Source: Heliopora coerulea (taxonomy: Eukaryota > Cnidaria > Anthozoa > Scleralcyonacea > Helioporidae). From it: a stretch of 64,000 nucleotides of DNA. Numbering within the stretch: the first letter of the stretch is position 1; each line of letters starts with the position of its first letter. The notes beneath the pieces are model-generated. The model was not told the origin of the DNA and searched no databases. It worked only from the letters and a program-made list of their open reading frames with translations. The stretch spans positions 2,455,001-2,519,000 of the forward strand of contig JASJOG010000007.1 in NCBI GenBank assembly GCA_030142905.1, in the 5' to 3' direction. The position numbers were made by a program, and so were the translations under genes. Shown one piece after another: positions 10,274-24,084 of this stretch.

Positions 10274-12457
10274 CCTTACATGAAAGAGGCTAGATGCCAA
10301 CTGATTAATTTACTTTGTTCCTTTCACTTTCTAAGAGAAGCATGAATAATTAATCACAAATGCAGATTTGTCGCTGCTAACGCTTACAAGATCACGTACC
10401 GTGAAACAGCATCTGTATTCAAAAAAGCGGAGTATGAGATAATTTTAATGATCTACAAACACTGCAAGGTTTTTGCGTTTAACACTACAACAGGTTGCTT
10501 GAAAGTTGACTCGTCTTCCTCACAAAGTTCTTTTTTTCTGTCTGAAAGTATGTAAAGAATGCAAATCGCCAAGTGGCAAGTTTATTATTAGAAATTTTTC
10601 AAATATTTCAGCTCCAGGTGTCGCCGCAAACTCACTTGGTTCAATATAGATTCCTTCCATTATGATATTTTAACGTACCAAACTATCTTTGCCCAGATTT
10701 AATGCCAACATGGCAGATTTTTCCGTTACACGACACTATGACGACGCTTCTGATAATCTTGACTTTGCGAGGAAAAAAGAATTACCCTGAGAGAGATTAC
10801 TAAGCCGACATTAGACCTCGACAGAGATTCTTGCACATATGAAAACTAAACCGAGGAGAGAAAATTGTTTATTGACATATTTTAAGCCAAAAAATGTGCT
10901 GGAGCCTCAGAATATCACAGTGCAACGAAATGAATTAAAAACCAGGTAACCTCTTTTTAAGTTGATAGTTTTTGAAGGAGGAAAATCTCGAGTTTCCAGA
11001 TATTTTTAAGACCCAACAAGGACCAGTTGAAACGCGTCGGAAATGTAGAAATGTTTTATTTTGTCTGAATTTTAGAGATCGTAAACGGTAAACAACAAAA
11101 TAAATCAATCAAGCAGACATTTTACTTATCCTTGTTGTTGAACAATACGACAATATTAAAGTTATTGGAAATCTGACTCAGTACAACTTTCCCAATCCAA
11201 AAACTATTACGGCATTAGCTCATTCGACAGCAAAACGTATGTATATTGGGATATATTATTCTGGGTGTACGATACAATATCTGTTGCCCGCGTTTCATTA
11301 CTTGTTCGAACAGACGCAGTTAAAGGTTTGTAGATCCTCGACGATCTTTCAGTATTTTGCTTGCAGTGATGTATCGTAATTTCTAAAGCTATGTTTTTCT
11401 CTGAAATTTATTGATAATATATTGATTCCCACTTCACATTTCATGGTGTTCTTATATTGTTGGAAAAAATCGTGTTTGTCGGAAAAATGGTGTTCATGGC
11501 CACCCAGAAAACATCGGAGCCACGACGCCCCTGACACCATACTATACTTTGCACCGAAACATTTGACCCATACTTTTAAACCTCTAAGATTAAAGCTAGT
11601 GTTACACGATGTAACGGTTTGTGAAACCAGTCTTGCAACGCGTTGCGAGACAGGTTTAGCAAAAGGTGTCACACGGTGCAATGTCAGTGACACAAACTCG
11701 CAACCGTTGCGGAAAGTCGAAACTTTTCAACTCTTGGTGAAACCTGTCTCGCAACGAGAATCGACACAGGTTTAGGACATTGAGGGGTGTTGCACGTTGC
11801 AGTGTGTCGTCAAATCTGTCTCACCATGGCGTTGCAAGACAGGTTTTACAAATCGTTGCATCATGTAACACTACCTTAAGCGTATGATAAAGGGCACTTG
11901 TTACCAAAATTTTGGGAAGGTAAATATCCTCCCCCCCCCCGCTCGCCCCGCCTTTGGTTTTGCGAGTGAAAGGGTTCTTTGCTTGTTACGGTTTTTTGCT
12001 CCACGATACGTATTGAGACATTGTTCCTGTTCATCGCAACCATTGAGTTTGTGCTGACCAACAATCGTGTTCAATTAAAGTTTGCATTTTCAAAACTTTA
12101 CTTCCGGATACCATGTTGTGCATATCACAAAATACATAGAATGCACGCTACTCCAGTCATCTAATGTATCATACACTTATCATGCAAATAAAGACCTTTT
12201 AGGCAATTATTTACTATCTTCATATTTTTTGTGAGGAACACCGAGTACTATGCCCTACATGTGCTGACAAACATGCTGTAATAACACGAAGCGTTTGAAA
12301 GTTAGTGGAAACACCACGTCAATTTCTGTAAGTGTCTTGATTAACCCTTTAAGGCCCAAAAGGCCTTTAGTACTCCACTCTGGCCAACACCAAACGATCG
12401 GCTTACCTCTTCGTTTTAACAGAGCATCAGCAAACACACGTACGCATTGCGTACCCA

Positions 12458-13978
12458 TTTTTAGGTCACGTTACTTCACAGGCGGAAATTCAGCTAGACC
12501 CCACTAAAATATCGGTCGTACGCGACATACCTCGACCAACATCAGTGAAGGAAATCAGAAGCTTCCTAGGTCTCGCCGACTATCACAGAAAATTTATCCC
12601 TAGTTTCGCTACGGTCGCTGCGCCACTTGTTCGCCCCACTGAAAAGAAAACGTCTTTTTCCTGGACTGACGAATGCGAAAACTCCTTCTCCGTTAAAATC
12701 TTTACTTTGTTCAGCGCCGATTCTCTGTTATCCGAAGTTTGACCGCGAATTTACACTCCAGACCTACGCTTCTGATTTTAGCGTAGGTGCGATCTTATCA
12801 CAGATCGATGACAATGGACTTGAAAAAGTCCTTGCATATGCGTTAAAGGCTCTCTCTGCGAGCCAGAAAAAGTTTTCGGCAACCGAAAAAGAGGCTGGCA
12901 TCATTGTTTTCGGAACTCAGCAGTTTCGTGTTTACTTGCTTGGGTGCCATTTTCGAATAGTTACGGATTATAATGGGTTACGCTGGTTTTGCACCATGGA
13001 ACCCAAGTCGTTTGGCGCGATAGATTTTGGATCTGCAAGAGTTCAAATTTTCCGTAGTCCCGACTCCATTGCGCAGGTCGTCTGCATAATAATGCGGACG
13101 CATTATCCAGATTAGTTCAATCGCCGTCCGATGCAGCGATCCCGTCTAGTGTGGCCCAAATAAAACCTTGTGAAGACTCCCTGCCTGCAACCATGCCAGC
13201 GCACAGTGAGGACTACAATACGGGTTAAAATGTCAAGCGGATGAAGTCATAAAAACTTTCGAAGGTGCGAAACCACTTCAAACTGATTCGACTGGGGCTC
13301 TTGTTACAACCCCCGCTAGATTTATCAACAGTAATTTAGTTTCAAGTCGTAATGAAAACGCCAATGTGCCAGAAGGGGAATCGTGTACCAGATCAGTCAA
13401 CTCCTCGATTAATCTTCTTGAAGAATGACAAAGTGACCCCCAACTTTCGAAAATAATTGAAATGAAAAACCGCGGGCTCCCAAAATCCCTGATAGAAAGA
13501 ACTGACGATCCGAATCTTAAAATTTGGTATCGTCATTATGATCGCCTCTTTGTCCGAGACGGATGGCCGGTTAAGTCCATTGGTAACCGACAACCTTACC
13601 CTGATAGCGTAATGATTGTACCAACAGCTCCACAAGAAAAAAATTCTAAATGCCGTTTACGATAATCTTTCTGCCGGTCAACTAGGAATAACTCGCACCG
13701 AGGAAAGGGTGGGAAAGCGTTTTGCATGGCCAGGTGTTTGTAACGATGCTGAAATATACGTAGAGAAATGCCTAGTATGTGCACGTAACAACTCGCCCCA
13801 GCTAACAACAATAGAGCGCACGTGGGCAATATCGCGGTAGGCGAGCCATTCACATTTTGGACAACGGATTACATAGGTCCACTGCCCAAAAACTATTAGG
13901 GGCAACAAGCACATACTTGTAGTTGTCGACCATTTGAGGAAGTGGTGCGAGGCATTTCTTACTCCTGACCAAAAAGCT
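12458..13978 (+). pseudogene. Gypsy-type pol fragment, copy 1
   Basis: It begins abruptly inside reverse transcriptase (FLGHVTSQ, then VKEIRSFLGLADYHRKFIP). The RNase H region follows (YASDFSVGAILSQ, FSATEKEAGIIVF, FRIVTDYNGLRW), then a NNADALSRL tether, the integrase H2C2 zinc-binding region (GITRTEERVGKRFAWPGV…CLVCARNN) and the first integrase catalytic Asp (FWTTDYIGPLPKN). Several frameshifts break the frame, so it cannot be functional. It belongs to the LTR-retrotransposon (Metaviridae-like) pol order RT-RNase H-integrase. The right part is cut off by the hAT element; copy 3 continues through it. Confidence 0.88.
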
Positions 13979-16900
13979 CAGGGGTGGATCCAGACTAGTT
14001 CCATGGGTTCCATTGAACCGGTCAAAATTTGATAAAAAGTAATGTTAATTAAAAAATTTAAGTAAAGGACATGTAATGCCGTTGCATCATTTGGGTATTT
14101 TTATGCTTGAAAAGCCGAATATTATTAAAACTGGAATTATTTTCCCGTTATTTCTTTGGCAATGTCTTGAACTACGGATTAAATACCGTGCGCAAGAAGC
14201 AAACCGAATGTGAACTGATCATGATCTGCTTAAAATTCCTCTGATTGGTTAGCCAATTAAGTGGAACCTGTCAAACGTCTCTACTATTGGTTAACCAGAA
14301 AGTGAACCGCTCAAACCTCATTATGATTGGTTAGCCAATTAAGTGGAACCTGTCAAGATTGCCTTTGATTGGCCTCGTAGGTTTTGTGAACCGCTCGTGA
14401 ACCTGTCAGGCTTTATAAATACTCATGAGCGATGGCGGTATTTCACGCTCGAGGAAACCCGGTTTGCCGTAAGGAAGAGTGTTCGCCATACGACATTGGC
14501 TTGGTTTACAAAGACATCGCTCGATTTTCTGACGCGGACAAATTCAAATTTATTCAGAACGTCTGGAAACCTGACCGTCTTTTTAATTTTCCTTCGACAC
14601 TGGAAAGTGGTGGTCGACATCGAAAGTTTAAACCAGATTGGTTAGAACGCAATCCTTGGCTGGTTTATTCAAAGTACTTGGACGGGGCTTTTTGTCTACC
14701 CTGCGTTTGTTTTGGAATGGAGTTTGGCAAAAACGGTGCGAAGCTCAACCGACTGTTTAAATCTCCACTCACGTTCTGGACATCTGCATGCACTAAGTTT
14801 CAGATTCATTCGTCTGGGAAGTCGGAAATACACAGTGCGGCTGTGATTGCTATGCAGGAATTCACCAAGATGATGAGAAACCAGGTTGTTCCGATCGATC
14901 AGCAGTTAAATGAACAGATGCAAGCTCAGGTGAGAGAAAATCGAAAGAGGATAAAATCGATCATCAAGACCGTTATTTTTTGTGGCCAAAACAACATCCC
15001 CCTTCGAGGAAGAAGAGATGATAGCCCTGACGACGAACGTCTCCAGGGAAACTTTCAAGCCCTTCTCGCATTTCGAATTGACAGCGGCGACGAGAAACTG
15101 AGAGAACATCTGGAGAATGCGCCACGAAATGCTACGTATCGTTCCAAAACCATACAGAACGAGATTATTGAGACTGTGGGAGGTTATATTTTGTCAAAGA
15201 TCGTCGCCGAAGTTAATTCGAGTAAAATGTTTTCTATAATGGCCGACGAAGCTGCTGACGTATCCAACCAGGAAAATCTCTCTCTTGTTCTTCGCTTTGT
15301 TGATTCTTCGGGAATCATACGAGAAGAGTTCGTTGGATTTCACCTTTGTGGAGATGAAACGACTGGAGAAGCTATTAAAGATCTTATCCTCAATTCGATT
15401 ACTGGCCTTGGTTTGAGCATGGATGACTGCAGGGGTCAATCGTATGATGGTGCAGGGAATATGGCTGGCAGGTATGTTGGTGCATCTACATTAATCCAAC
15501 GTCAATTCCCAAAGGCTGTTTATGTTCATTGCATGAATCATCGCTTGAATCTTTGTGTTGCTAATTCTTGCACATTACCATTGGTCCGTAATATGATGGG
15601 AACTGTCAGAAAGCTTTCTGAATTTTTTACTAATTCGCCAAAACGACAACACCACCTGGTTGAGAAGGTAAAGGAACTGTTGCCAAACAGCAATCACAGA
15701 ATTTTGATTGATGTGTGCCGCACTCGTTGGATTGCTCGTCTTGATGGTCTTGACAGGGTGGTTGAACTCCTGCTTCCAGTATTTGCTACCTTAGAAGATA
15801 TCTCTTTGAATAAAGATGGTGATGGTGTTATTGGAGCTGGTAATTGGAATTCTACTAGCAGAGATGATGCACAGGTCTTAACAAATGCTGTTACTTTTGA
15901 GTTCATTGTAACATTGGTTATAGTAAAGTACATCCTTGGGCTTACAAGACCTGCAACAGTTAAACTGCAAAGGGAAGAAATGGACATCCTGGCTGCTGAA
16001 CAAGAAATCTCAACCCTGAAAGGTGCTCTCGAAGAAATGCATGCCCATGTTGATCAACACCACAACAGGCTTTATGAGGAGGCTGTCCAACTTTCTGAAA
16101 GATTTGGCATCCAACCTTCTAGACCTAGGACTGTTCAGTGCCAAATTTATAGAAGTAACTGCCCATCATCATCTCCTCAGGATTACTACTGAATTAACCT
16201 GACTCAAGTCTTCTTGGCACATGCTCTACACCAACTAGAATCATGCTTTCCTATTGAAGCTTACCTGTGTTTTAAAGGCTTCTCTTTAGTACCAGCTGTT
16301 CTGTTGAAGAATCCTTCAACCTGGAAATCTCATGTTGAAGAATTCTGTCAACATTACAACCAAGATGTACCAAATATTGCTGGACTGTCTGCTGAATTAG
16401 ATCTTTGGGAAAGGTTATGGCATGAGAAGAAAGAAAAAGCTGAAGACATTCCTGCAAAGCTTAGCAGCACTTTAAAGGATGTTGATCCAGCTTGTTTCCC
16501 AAATATCTTCACAATTCTTCAAATTCTGGCCACAATTCCTGTCACATCTTGCTCATGTGAAAGATCAATTTCCTCCCTTCAAAATCTGAAGAGTTATTTG
16601 AGGAGCACCATGGGACAAGAACGGTTAAATGGTTTGGCTCTCATGTACACCCACAGAGACATGGAATTGAATATGGAAGATATTATTTACTTATTTGCAA
16701 CCCGGCATCCCAGACGAATGAGAATGGTAAACATATTATGTTCTGATGATTAACATTTTCCCTGTTTTTTTCTTATATGTTCTGTACATTGACACTGCTC
16801 TTTTCAGAGCATCTATGGGCTTGTAGGTCAGGAACCTCCCCATGGTCAAGCCTGGTAACATGTTAATGGCTAATACCTGACCAATTATATTTTTATTATT

Positions 16901-17154
16901 TTTCATAATATGAAAAACAGAATAAAAATAAATTTTCCTCTACAAGTTGATAATGTGTTATGTTTTGAGGAACCTTTTGTGGCTTTTTGCAAGCAAGCCA
17001 GTTGTATATAAAGTTGCCCCTATAATGCAGGAGATGGCATCTCAGAGACTTCAGGTTTCAAAATTTCCTGGGGGAGCATGCCCCCAGACCCCCCTAGAAG
17101 AATTTCCCATTTGGTGCTTAGAACCTGTCATGATAAAGGCTGAATCCACCTCTG
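13979..17154 (+). mobile_element. hAT DNA transposon, nearly complete
   Basis: The terminal inverted repeats CAGGGGTGGATCCAG (13979) and, reversed, CAGAGGTGGATTCAG (ending 17154) match at 13 of 15 positions. The element encloses one transposase reading frame and a 3' region with the G-run/C-run typical of such elements (about 17069-17092). No 8-bp target duplication is visible: the left flank is aaaaagct and the right flank agtataag, and these belong to two different points of the tandem unit. Confidence 0.88.
14432..16753 (+). pseudogene. hAT transposase with one in-frame stop
   Basis: One continuous frame of about 770 codons, broken only by a TGA at 16190-16192. Domains in order: a TTF-type zinc finger (WLERNPWLVYS…DGAFCLPCVCFG, residues ~65-100), a DUF4371/RNase H-like core with MADEAADVSNQENL (first Asp) and GQSYDGAGNM (second Asp), an RW motif (CRTRWIARLDG), and after the stop the hAT C-terminal dimerisation region (SCERSISSLQNLKSYLRSTM…RLNGLALMYTHRDM). 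This makes it a ZMYM/P52rIPK-like hAT transposase, which cuts and pastes the element using its terminal repeats. The stop falls in YY*INLTQVFL, where relatives commonly have a basic residue, so a CGA-to-TGA change is the simplest explanation. All catalytic landmarks survive. The ATG at 14432 is the first in frame; downstream starts are possible. Confidence 0.9.
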
Positions 17155-19976
17155 AGTATAAGCAGAAACGTTGAGAAATGCCCCACTTTTTACAGCAATA
17201 ACAACATTGCTGGATACATTCCTCCAGAATTAAAGATAAAGGCATCTTCTTTCAGTATTCAAGCCACATTTGAAATATTAACCGATAGATAACGAAGTGT
17301 TCATTCGCTTAAAGTAGAAAACTAGGCACGCAAGTTGACACGATAATGTAGTGTAGCAAGCCAGGCTTTGTTTACATAGTCAACGGGTTACTTTTAAATA
17401 TTCTCTGCAACCTGTCAACTGTATTTCGCATTAAATGAATAACCTTTGACGAACTACAAACTGAACCACAGGACAAACGTCAGGACTTTCGTTTTGTCAC
17501 CTAGGCCTAAAATATGTTAAGAAACACTATAAAAAGTTCGATAACTTCAAGAATACTTAGTCTCAAAATCAAAGGAGATTTTTGACAAACATGTTCTTAA
17601 TTTCCTTTATTCAGCACAGCTTTTTGTCAGAAAAACAAATTATATCAAAATGGTGTGCTACCAAGTTGGATGAAAGAAAATCAGCTTTTCACGGAACCGC
17701 TAAAGTATACCAACAATCCCAGAAATACTGTACTCGAAATTGAAAGTCTTGTAGACAAAATCGTAGCGTATCGATCATATTCCAGGACTTGCACCTGATA
17801 CATCCACCCTCCAACCCTCACTGTCAAAAAAACATACCTTCTGTATTTCTTTCGTTGAGTTTTTATTTTTATATTAGTCTTCCTTCCTATTTCTTTCGAG
17901 TAAGACAAAGTTTTAGCCTTGAACCAGATATCGGTCGTATGCTAATTACTGTATGCCTTACATGAAAGAGGCTAGATGCCAACTGATTAATTTACTTTGT
18001 TCCTTTCACTTTCTAAGAGAAGCATGAATAATTAATCACAAATGCAGATTTGTCGCTGTTACCGCTTACAAGATCACGTATCGTGAAACAGCATCTGTAT
18101 TCAAAAAAGCGGAGTATGAGATAATTTTAATGATCTACAAACACTGCAAGGTTTTTGCGTTTAACACTACAACAGGTTGCTTGAAAGTTGACTCGTCTTC
18201 CTCACAAAGTTCCTTTTTTCTGTCTGAAAGTATGTAAAGAATGCAAATCGCCAAGTGGCAAGTTTATTATTAGAAATTTTTCAAATATTTCAGCTCCAGG
18301 TGTCGCCGCAAACTCACTTGGTTCAATATAGATTCCTTCCATTATGATATTTTAACGTACCAAGCTATCTTTGCCCAGATTTAATGCCAACATGGCAGAT
18401 TTTTCCGTTACACGACACTATGACGACGCTTCTGATAATCTTGACTTTGCGAGGAAAAAAGAATTACCCTGAGAGAGATTACTAAGCCGACATTAGACCT
18501 CGACAGAGATTCTTGCACATATGAAAACTAAACCGAGGAGAGAAAATTGTTTATTGACATATTTTAAGCCAAAAAATGTGCTGGAGCCTCAGAATATCAC
18601 AGTGCAACGAAATGAATTAAAAACCAGGTAACCTCTTTTTAAGTTGATAGTTTTTGAAGGAGGAAAATCTCGAGTTTCCAGATATTTTTAAGACCCAACA
18701 AGGACCAGTTGAAACGCGTCGGAAATGTAGAAATGTTTTATTTTGTCTGAATTTTAGAGATCGTAAACGGTAAACAACAAAATAAATCAATCAAGCAGAC
18801 ATTTTACTTATCCTTGTTGTTGAACAATACGACAATATTAAAGTTATTGGAAATCTGACTCAGTACAACTTTCCCAATCCAAAAACTATTACGGCATTAG
18901 CTCATTCGACAGCAAAACGTATGTATATTGGGATATATTATTCTGGGTGTAAGATACAATATCTGTTGCCCGCGTTTCATTACTTGTTCGAACAGACGCA
19001 GTTAAAGGTTTGTAGATCCTCGACGATCTTTCAGTATTTTGCTTGCAGTGATGTATCGTAATTTCTAAAGCTATGTTTTTCTCTGAAATTTATTGATAAT
19101 ATATTGATTCCCACTTCACATTTCATGGTGTTCTTATATTGTTGGAAAAAATCGTGTTTGTCGGAAAAATGGTGTTCATGGCCACCCAGAAAACATCGGA
19201 GCCACGACGCCCCTGACACCATACTATACTTTGCGCCGAAACATTTGACCCATACTTTTGAACCTCTAAGATTAAAGCTAGTGTTACACGATGTAACGGT
19301 TTGTGAAACCAGTCTTGCAACGCGTTGCGAGACAGGTTTAGCAAAAGGTGTCACACGGTGCAATGTCAGTGACACAAACTCGCAACCGTTGCGGAAAGTC
19401 GAAACTTTTCAACTCTTGGTGAAACCTGTCTCGCAACGAGAATCGACACAGGTTTAGGACATTGAGGGGTGTTGCACGTTGCAGTGTGTCGTCAAATCTG
19501 TCTCACCATGGCGTTGCAAGACAGGTTTTACAAATCGTTGCATCATGTAACACTACCTTAAGCGTATGATAAAGGGCACTTGTTACCAAAATTTTGGGAA
19601 GGTAAATATCCTCCCCCCCCGCTCGCCCCGCCTTTGGTTTTGCGAGTGAAAGGGTTCTTTGCTTGCTACGGTTTTTTGCTCCACGATACGTATTGAGACA
19701 TTGTTCCTGTTCATCGCAACCATCGAGTTTGTGCTGACCAACAATCGTGTTCAATTAAAGTTTGCATTTTCAAAACTTTACTTCCGGATACCATGTTGTA
19801 CATATCACAAAATACATAGAATGCACGCTACTCCAGTCATCTAATGTATCACACACTTATCATGCAAATAAAGACTTTTTAGGCAATTATTTACTATCTT
19901 CATATTTTTTGTGAGGAACACCGAGTACTATGCCCTACATGTGCTGACAAACATGCTGTAATAACACGAAGCGTTT
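17155..19976. repeat. Tandem unit, copy 2 (MITE-free)
   Basis: Starts with agtataagcagaaacg directly after the hAT end and runs to acacgaagcgttt (19976), where it stops short of the Gypsy part. It matches copy 1 from 8998 to about 12296, minus the MITE, whose target site is empty at 17956-17963. Distinguishing bases such as ccaagctatc (18360) and gtgtaagat (18947) allow copies to be compared. Confidence 0.88.
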
Positions 19977-22900
19977 TGGCCCGCGAGATCACATCAAATA
20001 TGCATTAGAGCTGGCCCGCCACATGCACCGCTAATACTACAAATCCCAGAATGCTTTTCTAGTATGTTGGCGCGCAGTCAAGACCTTAAAGACTTTAAAA
20101 GACTTTAAAAAGAAACTTGAAAGGATGCAGAGAGAGACATAATTTATTTTGTTTATTAAAATAAAAAATGAATACCACTGATATGTCTTTTATTTCAAAT
20201 TTAATTTCTCATGGGTTTGTTCCAGATTCCGTGTTTAAGCAAAACTAAAGTTTGTTTCTATATAAAAAGGTTAAATATTACATATCAGTTGCAATTAATT
20301 TTTCAATAAATATTGAGTTTGGCCCGTGACTCTATCTCAGTTTTTAATTTTGGCCCACTGTGAATTTGAGTTTGACACCCCTGCCTTACATGAAAGAGGC
20401 TAGATGCCAACTGATTAATTTACTTTGTTCCTTTCACTTTCTAAGAGAAGCATGAATAATTAATCACAAATGCAGATTTGTCGCTGCTAACGCTTACAAG
20501 ATCACGTACCGTGAAACAGCATCTGTATTCAAAAAAGCGGAGTATGAGATAATTTTAATGATCTACAAACACTGCAAGGTTTTTGCGTTTAACACTACAA
20601 CAGGTTGCTTGAAAGTTGACTCGTCTTCCTCACAAAGTTCTTTTTTTCTGTCTGAAAGTATGTAAAGAATGCAAATCGCCAAGTGGCAAGTTTATTATTA
20701 GAAATTTTTCAAATATTTCAGCTCCAGGTGTCGCCGCAAACTCACTTGGTTCAATATAGATTCCTTCCATTATGATATTTTAACGTACCAAACTATCTTT
20801 GCCCAGATTTAATGCCAACATGGCAGATTTTTCCGTTACACGACACTATGACGACGCTTCTGATAATCTTGACTTTGCGAGGAAAAAAGAATTACCCTGA
20901 GAGAGATTACTAAGCCGACATTAGACCTCGACAGAGATTCTTGCACATATGAAAACTAAACCGAGGAGAGAAAATTGTTTATTGACATATTTTAAGCCAA
21001 AAAATGTGCTGGAGCCTCAGAATATCACAGTGCAACGAAATGAATTAAAAACCAGGTAACCTCTTTTTAAGTTGATAGTTTTTGAAGGAGGAAAATCTCG
21101 AGTTTCCAGATATTTTTAAGACCCAACAAGGACCAGTTGAAACGCGTCGGAAATGTAGAAATGTTTTATTTTGTCTGAATTTTAGAGATCGTAAACGGTA
21201 AACAACAAAATAAATCAATCAAGCAGACATTTTACTTATCCTTGTTGTTGAACAATACGACAATATTAAAGTTATTGGAAATCTGACTCAGTACAACTTT
21301 CCCAATCCAAAAACTATTACGGCATTAGCTCATTCGACAGCAAAACGTATGTATATTGGGATATATTATTCTGGGTGTAAGATACAATATCTGTTGCCCG
21401 CGTTTCATTACTTGTTCGAACAGACGCAGTTAAAGGTTTGTAGATCCTCGACGATCTTTCAGTATTTTGCTTGCAGTGATGTATCGTAATTTCTAAAGCT
21501 ATGTTTTTCTCTGAAATTTATTGATAATATATTGATTCCCACTTCACATTTCATGGTGTTCTTATATTGTTGGAAAAAATCGTGTTTGTCGGAAAAATGG
21601 TGTTCATGGTCACCCAGAAAACATCGGAGCCACGACGCCCCTGACACCATACTATACTTTGCGCCGAAACATTTGACCCATACTTTTGAACCTCTAAGAT
21701 TAAAGCTAGTGTTACACGATGTAACGGTTTGTGAAACCAGTCTTGCAACGCGTTGCGAGACAGGTTTAGCAAAAGGTGTCACACGGTGCAATGTCAGTGA
21801 CACAAACTCGCAACCGTTGCGGAAAGTCGAAACTTTTCAACTCTTGGTGAAACCTGTCTCGCAACGAGAATCGACACAGGTTTAGGACATTGAGGGGTGT
21901 TGCACGTTGCAGTGTGTCGTCAAATCTGTCTCACCATGGCGTTGCAAGACAGGTTTTACAAATCGTTGCATCATGTAACACTACCTTAAGCGTATGATAA
22001 AGGGCACTTGTTACCAAAATTTTGGGAAGGTAAATATCCTCCCCCCCCGCTCGCCCCGCCTTTGGTTTTGCGAGTGAAAGGGTTCTTTGCTTGCTACGGT
22101 TTTTTGCTCCACGATACGTATTGAGACATTGTTCCTGTTCATCGCAACCATCGAGTTTGTGCTGACCAACAATCGTGTTCAATTAAAGTTTGCATTTTCA
22201 AAACTTTACTTCCGGATACCATGTTGTACATATCACAAAATACATAGAATGCACGCTACTCCAGTCATCTAATGTATCACACACTTATCATGCAAATAAA
22301 GACCTTTTAGGCAATTATTTACTATCTTCATATTTTTTGTGAGGAACACCGAGTACTATGCCCTACATGTGCTGACAAACATGCTGTAATAACACGAAGC
22401 GTTTGAAAGTTAGTGGAAACACCACGTCAATTTCTGTAAGTGTCTTGATTAACCCTTTAAGGCCCAAAAGGCCTTTAGTACTCCACTCTGACCAACACCA
22501 AACGATCGGCTTACCTCTTCGTTTTAACAGAGCATCAGCAAACACACGTACGCATTGCGTACCTATTTTTAGGTCATGTTACTTCACAGGCGGAAATTCA
22601 GCTAGACCCCACTAAAATATCGGTCGTACGCGACATACCTCGACCAACATCAGTGAAGGAAATCAGAAGCTTCCTAGGTCTCGCCGACTATCACAGAAAA
22701 TTTATCCCTAGTTTCGCTACGGTCGCTGCGCCACTTGTTCGCCCCACTGAAAAGAAAACGTCTTTTTCCTGGACTGACGAATGCGAAAACTCCTTCTCCG
22801 TTAAAATCTTTACTTTGTTCAGCGCCGATTCTGTTCTCCGAAGTTTGACCGCGAATTTACACTCCAGACCTACGCTTCTGATTTTAGCGTAGGTGCGATC

Positions 22901-24084
22901 TTATCACAGATCGATGACAATAAACTTGAAAAAGTCCTTGCATATGCGTTAAAGGCTCTCTCTGCGAGCCAGAAAAAGTTTTCGGCAACCGAAAAAGAGG
23001 CTGGCATCATTGTTTTCGGAACTCAGCAGTTTCGTGTTTACTTGCTTGGGTGCCATTTTCGAATAGTTACGGATTATAATGGGTTACGCTGGTTTTGCAC
23101 CATGGAACCCAAGTCGTTTGGCGCGATAGATTTTGGATCTGCAAGAGTTCAAATTTTCCGTAGTCCCGACTCCATTGCGCAGGTCGTCTGCATAATAATG
23201 CGGACGCATTATCCAGATTAGTTCAATCGCCATCCGATGCAGCGATCCCGTCTAGTGTGGCCCAAATAAAACCTTGTGAAGACTCCCTGCCTGCAACCAT
23301 GCCAGCGCACAGTGAGGACTACAATACGGGTTAAAATGTCAAGCGGATGAAGTCATAAAAACTTTCGAAGGTGCGAAACCACTTCAAACTGATTCGACTG
23401 GGGCTCTTGTTACAACCCCCGCTAGATTTATCAACAGTAATTTAGTTTCAAGTCGTAATGAAAACGCCAATGTGCCAGAAGGGGAATCGTGTACCAGATC
23501 AGTCAACTCCTCGATTAATGTTCTTGAAGAATGACAAAGTGACCCCCAACTTTCGAAAATAATTGAAATGAAAAACCGCGGGCTCCCAAAATCCCTGATA
23601 GAAAGAACTGACGATCCGAATCTTAAAATTTGGTATCGTCATTATGATCGCCTCTTTGTCCGAGACGGATGGCTGGTTAAGTCCATTGGTAACCGACAAC
23701 CTTACCCTGATAGCGTAATGATTGTACCAACAGCTCCACAAGAAAAAAATTCTAAATGCCGTTCACGATAATCTTTCTGCCGGTCAACTAGGAATAACTC
23801 GCACCGAGGAAAGGGTGGGAAAGCGTTTTGCATGGCCAGGTGTTCGTAACGATGCTGAAATATACGTAGAGAAATGCCTAGTATGTGCACGTAACAACTC
23901 GCCCCAGCTAACAACAATAGAGCGCACGTGGGCAATATCGCGGTAGGCGAGCCATTCACATTTTGGACAACGGATTACATAGGTCCACTGCCCAAAAACC
24001 ATTAGGAGCAACAAGCACATACTTGTAGTTGTCGACCATTTGAGGAAGTGGTGCGAGGCATTTCTTACTCCTGACCAAAAAGCT
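19975..24084. repeat. Tandem unit, copy 3 (mosaic)
   Basis: Begins inside the hAT MITE at tttggcccgcgag, joined to copy 2 by a 2-bp tt overlap. The MITE remnant runs to 20393 with CCTTACAT after it. The left part shares copy 1 variants (ccaaactatc, gctgctaacgc), while the right part shares copy 2 variants (gtgtaagat, tttgcgccgaaac, gcttgctacgg). The exchange point lies between about 20800 and 21380. It then runs through the Gypsy fragment past the point where copy 1 is cut. Confidence 0.85.

Larger units (their letters stand above)
8998..13978. repeat. Tandem unit, copy 1
   Basis: This is the first of three related copies. It starts at agtataagcagaaacg (8998) and ends at aaaaagct (13978), where the hAT element begins. 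It contains ~800 bp of unknown sequence, a MITE (9811-10273), ~2 kb of non-coding sequence, and a Gypsy pol fragment. Open frames such as 11349-11693 recur in all copies on both strands but look fortuitous. Copies 2 and 3 are at 17155-19976 and 19975-24084. Confidence 0.85.

Noticed and set aside
11349..11775. Overlapping ~115-codon frames on both strands, conserved in all three tandem copies
   Set aside because: Conservation is explained by recent duplication of the DNA. The frames overlap antisense, match no family, and differences between copies show no coding bias.
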